This document shows positions 22,600 through 33,552 of a DNA stretch of 64,000 bases, one piece after another. The position numbers and the translations under genes were made by a program. The stretch's first letter is position 1. Each line of letters begins with the position of its first letter. The stretch comes from Melampsora larici-populina 98AG31 (Eukaryota > Basidiomycota > Pucciniomycetes > Pucciniales > Melampsoraceae). Location of the stretch: positions 145,392-209,391 of the forward strand of contig NW_006768781.1 in the NCBI RefSeq assembly GCF_000204055.1, written 5' to 3'. The notes below the pieces were generated by a model. The model was not told the DNA's origin and did not search any database. It worked only from the letters and a program-made list of their open reading frames with translations.

Positions 22600-22845
22600 A
22601 TAGGACCCTTTCGGAACCAGAATAACCAGATATCGAATGACAACACATGAATCATTCCACGCTTGTTCTTTTTTTTTATTTCTTGCTGTATATCGGTGTG
22701 GCTTTCAACCGAACAATCCGTAGATTCTTTTTGGACCCAGATATTGAATGACCACACATGAATCATTCCAACAATTGTTTTTTTATTTTTATTTCTTGCT
22801 GTATATCGGTGTGCCTTTCACCCGAACAATGCCCAGTTGGCTTTC
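22600..22845 (+). repeat. Two diverged tandem copies, about 118 bp
   Basis: The segment acacatgaatcattcca ... ttatttcttgctgtatatcggtgtg ... tttca-ccgaacaat occurs at about 22644 and again at about 22756. It lies just left of the Ngaro-like element. The gap from 22846 to 23624 is AT-rich with no gene and probably contains the element's unresolved left terminus and leader. Confidence 0.65.
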
Positions 22846-23624
22846 AACCCCAGAATAACCATGTATTCTTTCCTATTTCTATGTCTTCACATGAGGCACG
22901 AAATGTGGGGTTAGTCCATGTAAACGTGATCCAAAAAGAAATGACAATCAAGAAATTGACATTAAAAGAGAAGAGAAAGTCGTGTAAGAATCCATCCCAA
23001 AGGAGAGATAATCCACGAGTTCCCTTCAGGAGTGACGGACTTACGACAAGATGACCTAATAGAGAAACACCGTATTACTTCACTAAACAAGAGGTTGGAA
23101 AGAAGGCTCGAGTCATATAGAAGAGAAGCTCTACCTCCTTCTCCTTTTCGCTCCTAGTAGCTTTCCTTTTAAGAATTTTTACTTCTACCCTCTAAAGACT
23201 ACAGTAACCATCTATTACCACTGATTCAATTTAGTCTAGGAACTCTAATAATTATCAATTCCCCTATATTGATATTAATCACTTACAAGTTATCTACAAT
23301 TGTAAGAAATAAGAAATATAAATTTCTATTTTTTGAATAGGCGCTCGAATTTCCCTGCATCATTTCTCTTATAAGCCTATCATCATCATTTAAATTTTCT
23401 TATAAGTCTATCATCATCATTTAATTTTTGAATCTTCTCTCGATTTTCCTACATCCTTTATCTTATAAGTTACATCGATCTCCTCTCATTTAGCATATTC
23501 ATCTTTATAATTAAAATTTTCCTACAATTAAAATTGTTATCTAATTCATAACTCAAGTTTTTCATTAGTTTCTAGTAATTCACCGTCACTACCTTTCCGT
23601 TATCAACTTAATTCAGAAAACGAA

Positions 23625-25502
23625 ATGGCTAACCCCAACTCTTCAACTCGAATTACAAGACGTACCAGAGGTGAAGAAGTGGAAGAAGGAGCGGTAGCTA
23701 TAGCCCCACCTTCCTCTAATATTACCAACCTCGAACAACGTGCACCAGTTGATGAGATGGAAGGTACCGATAATCCTGTAGAAGAATAGTTAGATGGTGA
23801 AGCCATAGAGGAAGAAAGAAGAGACGCAGTAGCTAGATCAATGGAGAGTGATCATGAAAGTTATGATGAAGATGAAGATCAAGATTCAGAAGACGACACT
23901 TACGATGCGCAAAATGAAGAATCTGATCCAGACTCGTCATCATCATCTCAAGACGATTCGTCTGATCCTGAGAATTCATCATCAGATGAGTCGACAAAGG
24001 AATCATCAGACGAGGACTCATCCTCTGGAAGTTCGTCCGAAGATTCGTCTGAAGAGGAAGGTGATACAGGGGAGTCCAACGAAACCATCAAAAATGGTAA
24101 CAAACGTAAGAACAGTCCGAAAAATCACTCCTACCACCAGCTCCCACTGTTTGAGCGCCCCGAATACGGGAAGAGACGTGTAGTCTATGTGTTACACACA
24201 AATCCAGGTGGTGCCCTCCACTGGAAAGACATATGATCTAATGAAAAAACTGTTATTTGATGAACAGGTGACAGAAAATCCTTGAAAGCTATCGACAAAG
24301 TCATAGCGAAAGCTATGCGCGCACGAGAAAAAGCGAAAGCCCGATTAGCGGAAAAGAAGCTAGCTCTGAAAGGTGTGTAGTGACTATGATCCATTAAAAT
24401 AGTGATAACAAGATAGTCCAGTTAAGCTTGGGTTACCATCTTTTCCTGTTTCATTAGACAGGAAAGCCATGTCGAAACATGGGAAACGAACTACCTCTTC
24501 AAAGGTCAAGTCTTCCAGTAACAAGAAAGATATCAAGAAAGAGAATGGAATAAAGTTTCAGAAAGGAGAACCCTGCAAATCGATGTTGCCTACGCTGCAG
24601 ACCTATTGGGGAGAGGCAATGAAAACTCTTTCCGAAAGCGTTCCTCTCACAGTCCTCAACCCTACCTTTGTTCAGAAAGACAAGGTAGAAAGTAGAAAGA
24701 ACCAACCAGCATCGTCGACGTCTAAGTCTAATCGAAACAGAGGTCTCACCCCCCCTTCCGAATACTCCATGTCCTTCGGAGAATGGATCGATGGGATAAC
24801 CCTACTAAGAAGATACTTGAAGAAAACGTACAATTTCTCAATACTGGCAAACCAGTTGAAGACGCACGTGAAGCATGTAAAAGACATAAAGTACGTGATA
24901 ACTACCTACTAGCTAGGATGACATGAAGAAAAAGTGAAATAGAACTAACTCGCTTCAAAATAGGGAAGCTACTGAATGCTGGATGGTGGCGTTACGATAC
25001 GATATAATGTTTCGTGAACAGCTTTTTGGCCATAGAGGGAAAGGAGTTCCCGTACCAGATGCGAGTATTTATGTAGAAAGCTTCGAACGAGCAGCAAAAG
25101 AAAAAGCAACTAGACAAGGCGAGTTTTCATTTGGTAATGAAAATCCTTATGCAAAAGGAGCCAGGTTTGAACATCGAGACCCAATCACGGGAATGTGGGA
25201 GGAGTAAGAGTCAACTTCACCTACCTACACATAAGATAGTAACTAATACCTTTACCTTATGTTAGATCAGCAGCAAGAGAGTCTAAGAAGAGAAGAGGAC
25301 AGTTGACCAGACAAAACTCCTCCTCCAACAGTAGAAGAATCCCGAGATTACCGAGAGGCCCACGCCTCCCAGATATTATCGAAATGCTACCACCCGCAAG
25401 ACGCGAACCGGCGCAAGAGGGAAACCATAGGACGAACAGAGGTGGAGTTCGTAGAGGTAGAGGAAGCGCGGTTAACATCAGAGGAAGAGCACGCCATATG
25501 TA
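23625..25502 (+). pseudogene. Ngaro-like Gag, multi-exon, in-frame TAG
   Basis: From ATG at 23625 the frame runs 54 codons to a TAG at 23787-23789 and then continues open in the same frame through a highly acidic Ser/Asp/Glu region (23841 onward). Later exons near 24270-24380, 24460-24890, 24964-25206 and 25265-25502 are separated by GT-AG introns. The fourth block (EATECWMVALRYDIMFREQL) resembles the conserved segment of DIRS/Ngaro Gag proteins; the last is basic and Gly/Arg-rich (RRGRGSAVNIRGRARHM), fitting nucleic-acid binding. The TAG may be a decay mutation or a readthrough site. Confidence 0.6.
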
Positions 25503-25816
25503 AGCGATTTACTAGCGAGTGATCACATTACTAGTTCTTTTTCCCTCCTTTATAAAGGAAATAGTAGTAAAATTTTTTTCAAAGATTCCTTTTTCTTGAT
25601 TGTGCCTCGAATTCACTCTCCCAAGAGGGAGAATTTGTTATAAGTCCTTTATCCTTTTCAATCGACTGTCCTTACCGAATTCCCCACACACATGATACGA
25701 TCTACTAAAAATGTAATTGCTTAACAATGGTTAAAGAAGACATTGTATGATACGTGTTAGAGACTAAAAACCTTATGTTAGATGTAAAGACTAAGACGCA
25801 CCAGTAATGACATCAT
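25503..25816. other. Spacer between Ngaro Gag and RT
   Basis: No gene is supported. A perfect short hairpin (ctctccc aa gagggag, 25617-25632) follows the Gag stop codon and could act in termination or reinitiation. Confidence 0.5.
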
Positions 25817-27433
25817 GTGTTCTCATTTCATTTCGTGTTCAGTCCCAAAATTTCATTGAGATCGAATGACGAGACTCGATCCGGAAAGGAAACTCGCGAT
25901 TGCAACAATCCGAAGGATCTAGATAACCAAGAAACAGAACCTGAATATAGGAACCTTCTAGGACAGTCTAGATTGAGGATGATAGAAGAATCCGTATCCT
26001 CACGATGGCCAAAAGGACCGACTTGTGACATGAACATTGAACTATGGGAAGCAGAATTAAAAAGATACGATCTGTTACCTAAATATGACTTTGTCCTAGA
26101 TGGTTTTAGGAACGGTTTTGACCAAGGAATCCCCGATCATAGAATAGGAAATCTACCTTTCTATTGCCCACAAAATCACAAATCGTCAGAAGAAGTTAGA
26201 GAAAAAATCATGGAGAACATTAAAAAAGAAGTTAATGAAGGCAGAATGTTTGGCCCGTTCACAACAGAAGAGTTACAAACAAGATTCCCCTTCTTTCGAT
26301 CAAGCCCGATGGGAGCAGTAACGAACGGAGACGGTTCGTTTAGGCCGATTAACGATCTTTCTTTTCCAAAAAATGATCCCGAAATCCCAAGCGTCAACTC
26401 GTTTGTAGACAAGGAAGACTTTAAGACAACTTGGGATAATTTCTCAATAGTGTCTGAGTTTGTAGCAGACGTGGAAACTCCTATCGAGGCAGGCCTTTTC
26501 GACTGGGAAAAGGCCTACCGTCAAATAGGTACCCTACCGAGTCAGTGGCCGTATCTCCTGTTAACATGTTTCCTCGGATTCCAATACGTAGACACATGCA
26601 TATCCTTTGGAGGAGTTGGAGGTTGCGGTAGTTTCGGTGGTCCAGCAGACGGGTGGAAGGACCTAGTGAAGAAGCATTTCAGATTAAAAGAAGCGTTTAG
26701 ATGGGTAGATGACAATCTACTCATCAAAGAAAAATCTAACAAGGTAAACATGGACGAGATAGTAGAGTATAGTGCAAAACTGGGGGTAAAAACAAATGAA
26801 AAGAAGTTTTCTCAGTTTGCAGATGAGCAGAAATACATAGGTTTCTTATGGAACTTTCGGACTAAGTCGGTGTCATTACCTATTCCCAAACTACAACAAC
26901 GAATCAACCAACTAAGCAACTTTCTAGGGAAGACTGATTACTCATTTAAAGAGGTGGAAAAAATGAATGGCCGTCTAAGTCACGTCTCCTACATCTTACC
27001 TCAACTACGATGTTACCTTTCCAGCAGTTTTAGATGGGTGGCAGAGTGGCATGATAGATATGCTAAGAGGAAGATGGCATCGGCCACACGAGGTGACTTA
27101 AACGTTTGGATGAATGCCCTTCAGAATTTTCCGAACCGATTCTTACTAAAGAAAAGAGAAATCACAAACGTGGGATGGGTTGGAGATGCATCCACATCTT
27201 TTGGGATAGGCATCATTATAGGAAAGGAATGGTCCCAGTTTAAATTACTTCCAGGATGGGACAGACCAGAAAACCAGCCAAAGAGAGGCATTGCTTGGCT
27301 TGAAACAGTCGCAGTTCGATTGGGTCTCTTAACACTGATTAAGCTAAAGAAAGTAGAAGGAGGTCGATTCCTGGTCCTAACCGATAACACCACAACCGAA
27401 GGAGTGCTACGGAATGAACGCTCGAGAGACTTC

Positions 27434-28031
27434 TGTTACAACTGTCAGAGCAGGGATGATTTAAGTTCAGAACAGATCTAATGAACTACAATCAAAATCC
27501 CACGAATGAGCTACTCACCTGTCAGAGCAGGGATGATTTAAGTTCAGAACAGATCTAATGAACTACAATCAAAATCCCACGAATGAGCTACTCACCTTTC
27601 ACCCAAGAAAGTAAAAGAATATCTTGGATCAGTTTTATTTCCATCACAATAAAAGAAAACATTAAGATATGAAAATGAAGAAATTTGAATGAGAAGCATA
27701 CCTGTCAGAGCAGGGATGATTTAAGTTCAGAACAGATCTAATGAACTACAATCAAAATCCCACGAATGAGCTACTCACCTTTCACCCAAGAAAGTAAAAG
27801 AATATCTTGGATGAAGAGGGAGGCTTTCTTCGTTGCTCTTCGAGGTTTACATGATATAGTTGAGAATACAAACTAGGTTAATAATGATGAGAATCTTAAC
27901 AAACAACATACATATGGTCTTATGCGCTACACATGAATATTAGTAAATGAGATATGAAATAATAGCAACATTTGAGTTTCAGACTTGTGAAATGTAATAT
28001 GTAATACATAAATGAAACGATAACTTTAACA
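27434..28031 (-). repeat. 3' LTR of Copia 1
   Basis: It contains three copies of a roughly 79-bp unit beginning ctgtcagagcagggatgatt, two in tandem and a third about 180 bp further on, followed by ctttcacccaagaaagtaaa, which itself occurs twice. The same structure is in the other LTR. Repeated units in U3 often carry promoter elements. Confidence 0.9.
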
Positions 28032-28043
28032 TCCCCCCTATTT
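28032..28043 (-). other. Polypurine tract of Copia 1
   Basis: On the minus strand aaatagggggga abuts the LTR and is the expected plus-strand DNA primer site. Confidence 0.75.
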
Positions 28044-28054
28044 CAAGAACATTT

Positions 28055-31000
28055 CTAAATCATGTGATTCAATTCCAGAGCATGACTAATTCCTTGAGGA
28101 CCCAATGGTTTTGTTAAATGATCGGCTAGCATTTCATCACTCGGAATATGATGGATTTTGAGTTGATTTGATTGAATAAGATCACGAATGTAATGAAATC
28201 TTCGGTCAATGTGTTTGGATCTTGACTTTAGACCATCGCCGGTTGCTGTAAAGATTGCCGATGTGTTGTCTATGTAGAAAGGTGAAGGTTCTTCTAACTG
28301 ATGCATGATGTCGAAGTAAAAGGAACGAACCCAAGCCATATGTTTAGAGCATTCGGTCGCAGCTACATATTCAGCTTCAGAAGTTGATAGAGCCACAATT
28401 GATTGACGCTGAGACTTCCAACACACTGCGCCATTTGATACAGTTATGACGTAACCGGTTACAGATTTCCAAGTTAATGAGCATTGTGAAAAATCCGAAT
28501 CCGAGTAAGCTTGAGGTTCATCAGTCCCCCCAGAGTAAGTAATTGAAAGCTCTTGGGTACCCCGTAAGTATCGTAAAACGTGCTTAGCAGCCATCCAATG
28601 AGATACCGTCCATGCTGAGTTATACTTTGAGAGTTGTGATACAGCATAAGAAATGTCTGGACGGGTGCAGGCAGAGATCCATTGAAGGCAGCCGACGAGT
28701 TCTTGATAAGGTATGTCTTTGGCTGCTTCGATATCTTCAGTCGATCCAGGGGTCAGTAGAGTCTTTTGAGGAAGGGGTGTTTTCGCCGGCCTGCAGTTCA
28801 CCATGGCGAATCGTTCAAGACAAGACTCTATATAGTGAGATTGGGAGATTTTAATGTAAGAACCATCTTCAGCAATATCCAGCTTTATCCCAAGGTATAA
28901 TGTGGGTCGATCGGTCCATTTGAGTTTGTATTTGGAATCGATGAAGGTTTGAAATTTGAAGAAAAGCTCATCATTGTCACAAAACACTAATGAGTCATCG
29001 ACGTGAAGATGTAATATGAGTAGTCCAAGAGCGCAGTTCAAGACATAGACGGCTGAGTCAGACGAGACGGGATAGATTTCAAAACCGGCTGTTGTCGCTC
29101 CGAAGTGTTGTTGCCAACGACGAGCAGCCTGTTTCGTTCCATAGAGAGATTTGATCAACAACCATACTCGATGTCTTTGAGTCGGATGTTCAAAACCCAA
29201 AACTTGTCGAGCATATACGAGGTCTTTCATACCACTGTTGAGGAAAGCAGTGACAACATCAAATTGACGGATCTTCATTCGCCTAGTACGTCTGTTACCT
29301 ATGGCTCTAGCAATTGACAAAGCAAGTAGAATTCGTAGTGAGTCAATCTTGCCGACCGATGCATAGGTATCATTATAGTCAAGGCCCTTGATCTGATGAT
29401 TACCAAGAACCACCCAACGAGCTTTAAAACGTATAACTCGATTGTGCTCGTCTCGCTTCTTGTTAAAGATCCACATCCCCCCAAGAACGTTAGCATCTGG
29501 AGGAGGATCGACCAGCTTTCCAACAGAATGGTCCATGAGAGACTTGAACTCCTCTTCCATCGCATGAAGCCAGGCTTGTTTATCTGGACTAGCCATCGCC
29601 TGAGTATAGGTTGGACTGTCGGGATCCGTTCCAGTGGTCGCAGAGAAACCCCAACGATCAGGGATGATTGATCTTGTATTAGTAACAATCATTGGACCAA
29701 ATTGGGAGGTAGTTGCCACAGAAGTCGAAGGGAAACCGTATCGAACAGGCGCCTTTTTAGTACGTCCAGAGCGGCGTGTAGGCGCTGGAGGAGGTATAGG
29801 CTGTGGAGGCGGTGATGGTGGTCTCGGAGATGGCTGAGGTGTTGGAATCGGGGAAGGTTCGGGAGAGGGAGAAGACTTCACAACCGGTTCAACTTGTTGA
29901 ACCAATTCATCCAGTGGCTGTTGGTCTGATGGTTGATTAGGAGTTCCAGACCTAGACGACACCCGGACGGAGGAAACGGATGATAAGGGAGATGAGTTAA
30001 TTGAAATTGGTTTCTGAAAATCTTCTGTTTCCGTGCGATTAGGAGTAGGAGAGAGATTTACTGAAGGAGCCGATGAATGGATCGATGGATCAGACGGAGT
30101 GTCCAATACATCAGTCTCACGATAAACATCATATCGTTGGGGCGGAGTGACTGGTACCAAATCCCGTAACTGTTCAAAACGGTTCGGAGACTCGACGGCT
30201 AACCTCGGAGCATGAATTGAGGCACTCAGTGGAATCCGAACCTTAGGATAGACCGGAGATGAAACAGAAGGAGAATTGTGAATGGAAAGATTCGGTCGAG
30301 GTGGCGTCTGATTAGGTGAATCTATGATTGGTGAATCCGCTCTAATCGGAGTAGAAGGGATGTTGGAACCCTTGGCTGGTGAAGATTCTTCAGATTCAGT
30401 CTCCGGAACTGGGGTAATCTTGGATGGGGCTACCGAATCGGTAAATTCAGGCAGCAGTAGTTCCTCCGGAACATTAGGTGATAAAGTCGGATGTAAACCA
30501 GGAAAGGTTTCTTCTCGGTAGACTACATCCCCCGTGACAAATACACGACCAGTTTGCTTGTCCCAGAGACGAGCTGCTCTTGCCCCCTCTTCTAGTCCAA
30601 TAAAGATGAAACGCCTAGCCAATGGACCAACTTTTGATTTTCGACTTCTGTCCACTGCGAAACAGAGTGAACCGAAAGGCTTGAAACGATCAACATCGAA
30701 TGGATGAACATGGCCAGGAAGGAGAGCTTCAAGAGTTTCCATCGGAGTTTTGTGCTGTAATGCGGCATGTGGAGAACAATTAATCTGAAGTACGCAATAC
30801 TTTGCCAGTTCCCCCCAAAGATGAAGCGGGAGACCTGAGTGAATCAGTTGAGAGCGTATCCTCCCTAAAAACGTTCGACCAAAACGTTCAGCAACTGAAT
30901 TGGCTGTAGGACGTTCAGCTGGTCCTCGTTCAATCTCAATGCCTTCTTCTTTAAGATATTGAAGAAAATCATTTGACGAGTACTCCCCTCCTCGATCAGA

Positions 31001-32830
31001 TTTTAATTTGAGAATCTTTCTTGCACACTTTTTCTCCATCAAGGCTTTGTAATGTTTGAAAGACTCAAATGTTTGATTTTTGGATTTCAGAAGGTATATT
31101 TGAGTATATCGAGTATGATCATCAATGAAAGTGACAACATATTTGAAACCAGATTTCGTGCCTGGGGATATAGGACCGAGGAGATCACTATGTACAATGT
31201 TGAGTAAATCAGGTGAACGATGAAATGAGGAGGTGGATGGAGACTGAGTTAATTTGCCCATCGCACAAGCGTCACAGGGAAGAAAATCTTTACGACAGAT
31301 AGATATGGATTTGAATCGGCGAAGAAAAGAAATCACAGCATCGGGGTGAAGATGACCCAATCGTTTGTGCCATAGGCTGGCCAATTTTACAGGATCCGTG
31401 TAGGAAAAGTAAGCATTAGATGACAACATTTTCAACTCAGGGGTCCAGAGACGGTTTGTTTGAGGATTCCGCCGCATTTTGAGTACCACATTTCCCTTTT
31501 GATCCGTAATGATGCCTAGATTTTTGTCAAATGAGGCACGAAAACCATCATCACACAAACGACCGATAGAGATAAGGTTGCCTGTTAATTCGGGAGAATA
31601 TAGAACATCTCTGAGAATGAGGGACTCGAACCTAACAGTTCCCTTGCTCTTAGCCCAAATGGCTCCGTCCTGAGAAGCTACACCGATACGAGTAGGTCGA
31701 GTGTGTTGAAGATCAGATAAGAGCGAAAGATCGGAGAACATGTGACTGGTGGCTCCAGTGTCACAGATGATAGGATTGGTTGTGTTGGTTGACGCAGAAA
31801 AGGCTTCCTCCCAATACGAAACATCCTCATCGGCCTCTGGCGTAGACTGCGATAGCTGAGCAGCATGACTTGAGGTTGACTCATTCGATTTGGACTTCTC
31901 ATACTCTAAGAAAGCCCGCCACTTCTTGGTTCGGCATTGATCGTCAGTATGACCGGAATGTCCAAGAGAACAGCGTAGCGAGGATTGATTACCGGAAGAG
32001 TTCTTCTTCTGAAACGGTCGAGGCTTTGGGTTTGATCGATTTCGTCCAGCAGCAAGAGCAGTATCAGAGTTCAGGGAGGGTGCATTCCGGGTGGCTTCAA
32101 TCTTTAAGAGGGAATACAATCGAGTAAGAGTTAAAGTTTCGAAATTAGATAAAAGACTTTGAACGAGTGGAGTATAATCTGAAGTAAGTGATTTGATCAG
32201 AATGATAGCAAAGAAAGGTTCTGATATCTTATTATCGGGCGAAGAGGATAGGTTACTAAGGATATCATTATGTAGTTTTCTGAACTTATGAATATGATCG
32301 TTCAGATTCTCATCATGTGACATTTTAAGGGATATGATATCTGAGAATAGATGCGCAGTTGAAAGGCCTCCTGCATCATCATGATGACTACATAGTAACT
32401 TGAAAGCTGCTCGAGGTGAAGAGCATGTCCGTATGACTTGAAAGTTTTCTGCATCGATAGTCGCATGAATTGCTGCTAAAGCTCGGGATGAGTTAGTTTC
32501 AAATTCATCTAAAGCAGCTTCGTCAGATTCATCGGGGGGCGTGAGATCTTTGAGGATGTACTTTGATAACCTTTTTCCACCGAGAATAGTAGTCAATTTG
32601 AGTTTCCAATCATTAAAGGTTCCAGTGGAAAGTTTAACAACAGAAGAATAAGAGCTGAGAGAGAAATCATTTTGATCAATTGACGTCATTTTGAATTTCT
32701 GATCGATTGTAGGGAAAGGAATCGAATTTTGTGGTTTGAAAGGCTGAGTTGGCTCAGTTAGTGGGAATTTTGAGGTAGTTTCTTCGGAGATATGTTCTGA
32801 TTTGGCGTCTGTGGCGTCGGTAGGATTCAT
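28055..32830 (-). CDS. Copia 1 Gag-Pol polyprotein (1591 codons, intact)
   Basis: One uninterrupted frame encodes Gag (DUF4219/UBN2-like, TGTFNDWKLKLTTIL), a knuckle that appears to lack one ligand (RCSLGHSGHTDDQC), aspartic protease (ICDTGATSHMF), GAG-pre-integrase (LWHKRLGHLHPDA), integrase with Asp-Asp-Glu positions in HSDLLGPIS, LKSDRGGEYSS and NSVAERFGRTFLG, a Pro/Ser-rich spacer, reverse transcriptase (FKARWVVLGNHQIKGLDY, YGTKQAARRW, LHLHVDDSLVF) and RNase H (AYSDSDFSQC, LSTSEAEYVA, IDNTSAIFTA). No stop or frameshift is seen, so Gag and Pol would be made as one product. Confidence 0.95.
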   Translation of the reverse strand: MNPTDATDAKSEHISEETTSKFPLTEPTQPFKPQNSIPFPTIDQKFKMTSIDQNDFSLSSYSSVVKLSTGTFNDWKLKLTTILGGKRLSKYILKDLTPPDESDEAALDEFETNSSRALAAIHATIDAENFQVIRTCSSPRAAFKLLCSHHDDAGGLSTAHLFSDIISLKMSHDENLNDHIHKFRKLHNDILSNLSSSPDNKISEPFFAIILIKSLTSDYTPLVQSLLSNFETLTLTRLYSLLKIEATRNAPSLNSDTALAAGRNRSNPKPRPFQKKNSSGNQSSLRCSLGHSGHTDDQCRTKKWRAFLEYEKSKSNESTSSHAAQLSQSTPEADEDVSYWEEAFSASTNTTNPIICDTGATSHMFSDLSLLSDLQHTRPTRIGVASQDGAIWAKSKGTVRFESLILRDVLYSPELTGNLISIGRLCDDGFRASFDKNLGIITDQKGNVVLKMRRNPQTNRLWTPELKMLSSNAYFSYTDPVKLASLWHKRLGHLHPDAVISFLRRFKSISICRKDFLPCDACAMGKLTQSPSTSSFHRSPDLLNIVHSDLLGPISPGTKSGFKYVVTFIDDHTRYTQIYLLKSKNQTFESFKHYKALMEKKCARKILKLKSDRGGEYSSNDFLQYLKEEGIEIERGPAERPTANSVAERFGRTFLGRIRSQLIHSGLPLHLWGELAKYCVLQINCSPHAALQHKTPMETLEALLPGHVHPFDVDRFKPFGSLCFAVDRSRKSKVGPLARRFIFIGLEEGARAARLWDKQTGRVFVTGDVVYREETFPGLHPTLSPNVPEELLLPEFTDSVAPSKITPVPETESEESSPAKGSNIPSTPIRADSPIIDSPNQTPPRPNLSIHNSPSVSSPVYPKVRIPLSASIHAPRLAVESPNRFEQLRDLVPVTPPQRYDVYRETDVLDTPSDPSIHSSAPSVNLSPTPNRTETEDFQKPISINSSPLSSVSSVRVSSRSGTPNQPSDQQPLDELVQQVEPVVKSSPSPEPSPIPTPQPSPRPPSPPPQPIPPPAPTRRSGRTKKAPVRYGFPSTSVATTSQFGPMIVTNTRSIIPDRWGFSATTGTDPDSPTYTQAMASPDKQAWLHAMEEEFKSLMDHSVGKLVDPPPDANVLGGMWIFNKKRDEHNRVIRFKARWVVLGNHQIKGLDYNDTYASVGKIDSLRILLALSIARAIGNRRTRRMKIRQFDVVTAFLNSGMKDLVYARQVLGFEHPTQRHRVWLLIKSLYGTKQAARRWQQHFGATTAGFEIYPVSSDSAVYVLNCALGLLILHLHVDDSLVFCDNDELFFKFQTFIDSKYKLKWTDRPTLYLGIKLDIAEDGSYIKISQSHYIESCLERFAMVNCRPAKTPLPQKTLLTPGSTEDIEAAKDIPYQELVGCLQWISACTRPDISYAVSQLSKYNSAWTVSHWMAAKHVLRYLRGTQELSITYSGGTDEPQAYSDSDFSQCSLTWKSVTGYVITVSNGAVCWKSQRQSIVALSTSEAEYVAATECSKHMAWVRSFYFDIMHQLEEPSPFYIDNTSAIFTATGDGLKSRSKHIDRRFHYIRDLIQSNQLKIHHIPSDEMLADHLTKPLGPQGISHALELNHMI

Positions 32831-32938
32831 CCGATCGCGAAGTCGTAGTCAAATCCGGGGATAGAGATTGTTTCAAACTAGTTCTGTCTGATACTGAGGG
32901 TTGTGATGGAAAGAGGAGACCGCAGACGTTTAACAGAA

Positions 32939-32954
32939 CGCTGGGCTCATAACC
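32939..32954 (-). other. Primer-binding site, half-tRNA(iMet) type
   Basis: Directly beside the 5' LTR the minus strand reads ggttatgagcccagcg. This complements cgctgggctcataac, the anticodon stem-loop of initiator tRNA-Met, not its 3' end. Drosophila copia and yeast Ty5 prime this way with a tRNA fragment. The second Copia (52146) starts the same. Confidence 0.8.
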
Positions 32955-33552
32955 TGTTACAACTGTCAGAGCAGGGATGATTTAAGTTCAGAACAGATCT
33001 AATGAACTACAATCAAAATCCCACGAATGAGCTACTCACCTGTCAGAGCAGGGATGATTTAAGTTCAGAACAGATCTAATGAACTACAATCAAAATCCCA
33101 CGAATGAGCTACTCACCTTTCACCCAAGAAAGTAAAAGAATATCTTGGATCAGTTTTATTTCCATCACAATAAAAGAAAACATTAAGATATGAAAATGAA
33201 TAAATTTGAATGAGAAGCATACCTGTCAGAGCAGGGATGATTTAAGTTCAGAACAGATCTAATGAACTACAATCAAAATCCCACGAATGAGCTACTCACC
33301 TTTCACCCAAGAAAGTAAAAGAATATCTTGGATGAAGAGGGAGGCTTTCTTCGTTGCTCTTCGAGGTTTACATGATATAGTTGAGAATACAAACTAGGTT
33401 AATAATGATGAGAATCTTAACAAACAACATACATATGGTCTTATGCGCTACACATGAATATTAGTAAATGAGATATGAAATAATAGCAACATTTGAGTTT
33501 CAGACTTGTGAAATGTAATATGTAATACATAAATGAAACGATAACTTTAACA
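32955..33552 (-). repeat. 5' LTR of Copia 1
   Basis: It is nearly identical to 27434-28031. In the element's orientation it begins at 33552 and ends at 32955 with cagttgtaaca. Confidence 0.9.

Larger units (their letters stand above)
27434..33552 (-). mobile_element. Intact Copia LTR retrotransposon (6119 bp)
   Basis: Two 598-bp LTRs (27434-28031 and 32955-33552) with TG...CA ends flank one long minus-strand ORF. The target duplication is acttc (27429-27433 and 33553-33557). I see one LTR difference (g at 27680, t at 33201). Intact ORF, LTRs, primer site and polypurine tract make this the best candidate for a recently or currently active element in the window. Confidence 0.95.

Noticed and set aside
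23841..24183. Ser/Asp-rich ORF as a stand-alone acidic protein
   Set aside because: It is in frame with the ATG at 23625 across one TAG and lies in the Gag position of the Ngaro-like element, so it is better read as part of Gag.
27442..27780. Repeated 79-bp units mistaken for a CRISPR-like or satellite array
   Set aside because: The copies are adjacent or irregularly spaced, have no unique spacers, and are present identically in both LTRs of Copia 1.
29299..32127. Several plus- and minus-strand ORFs of 60-130 codons within the Copia 1 region
   Set aside because: All are shadows of the 1591-codon Gag-Pol frame.
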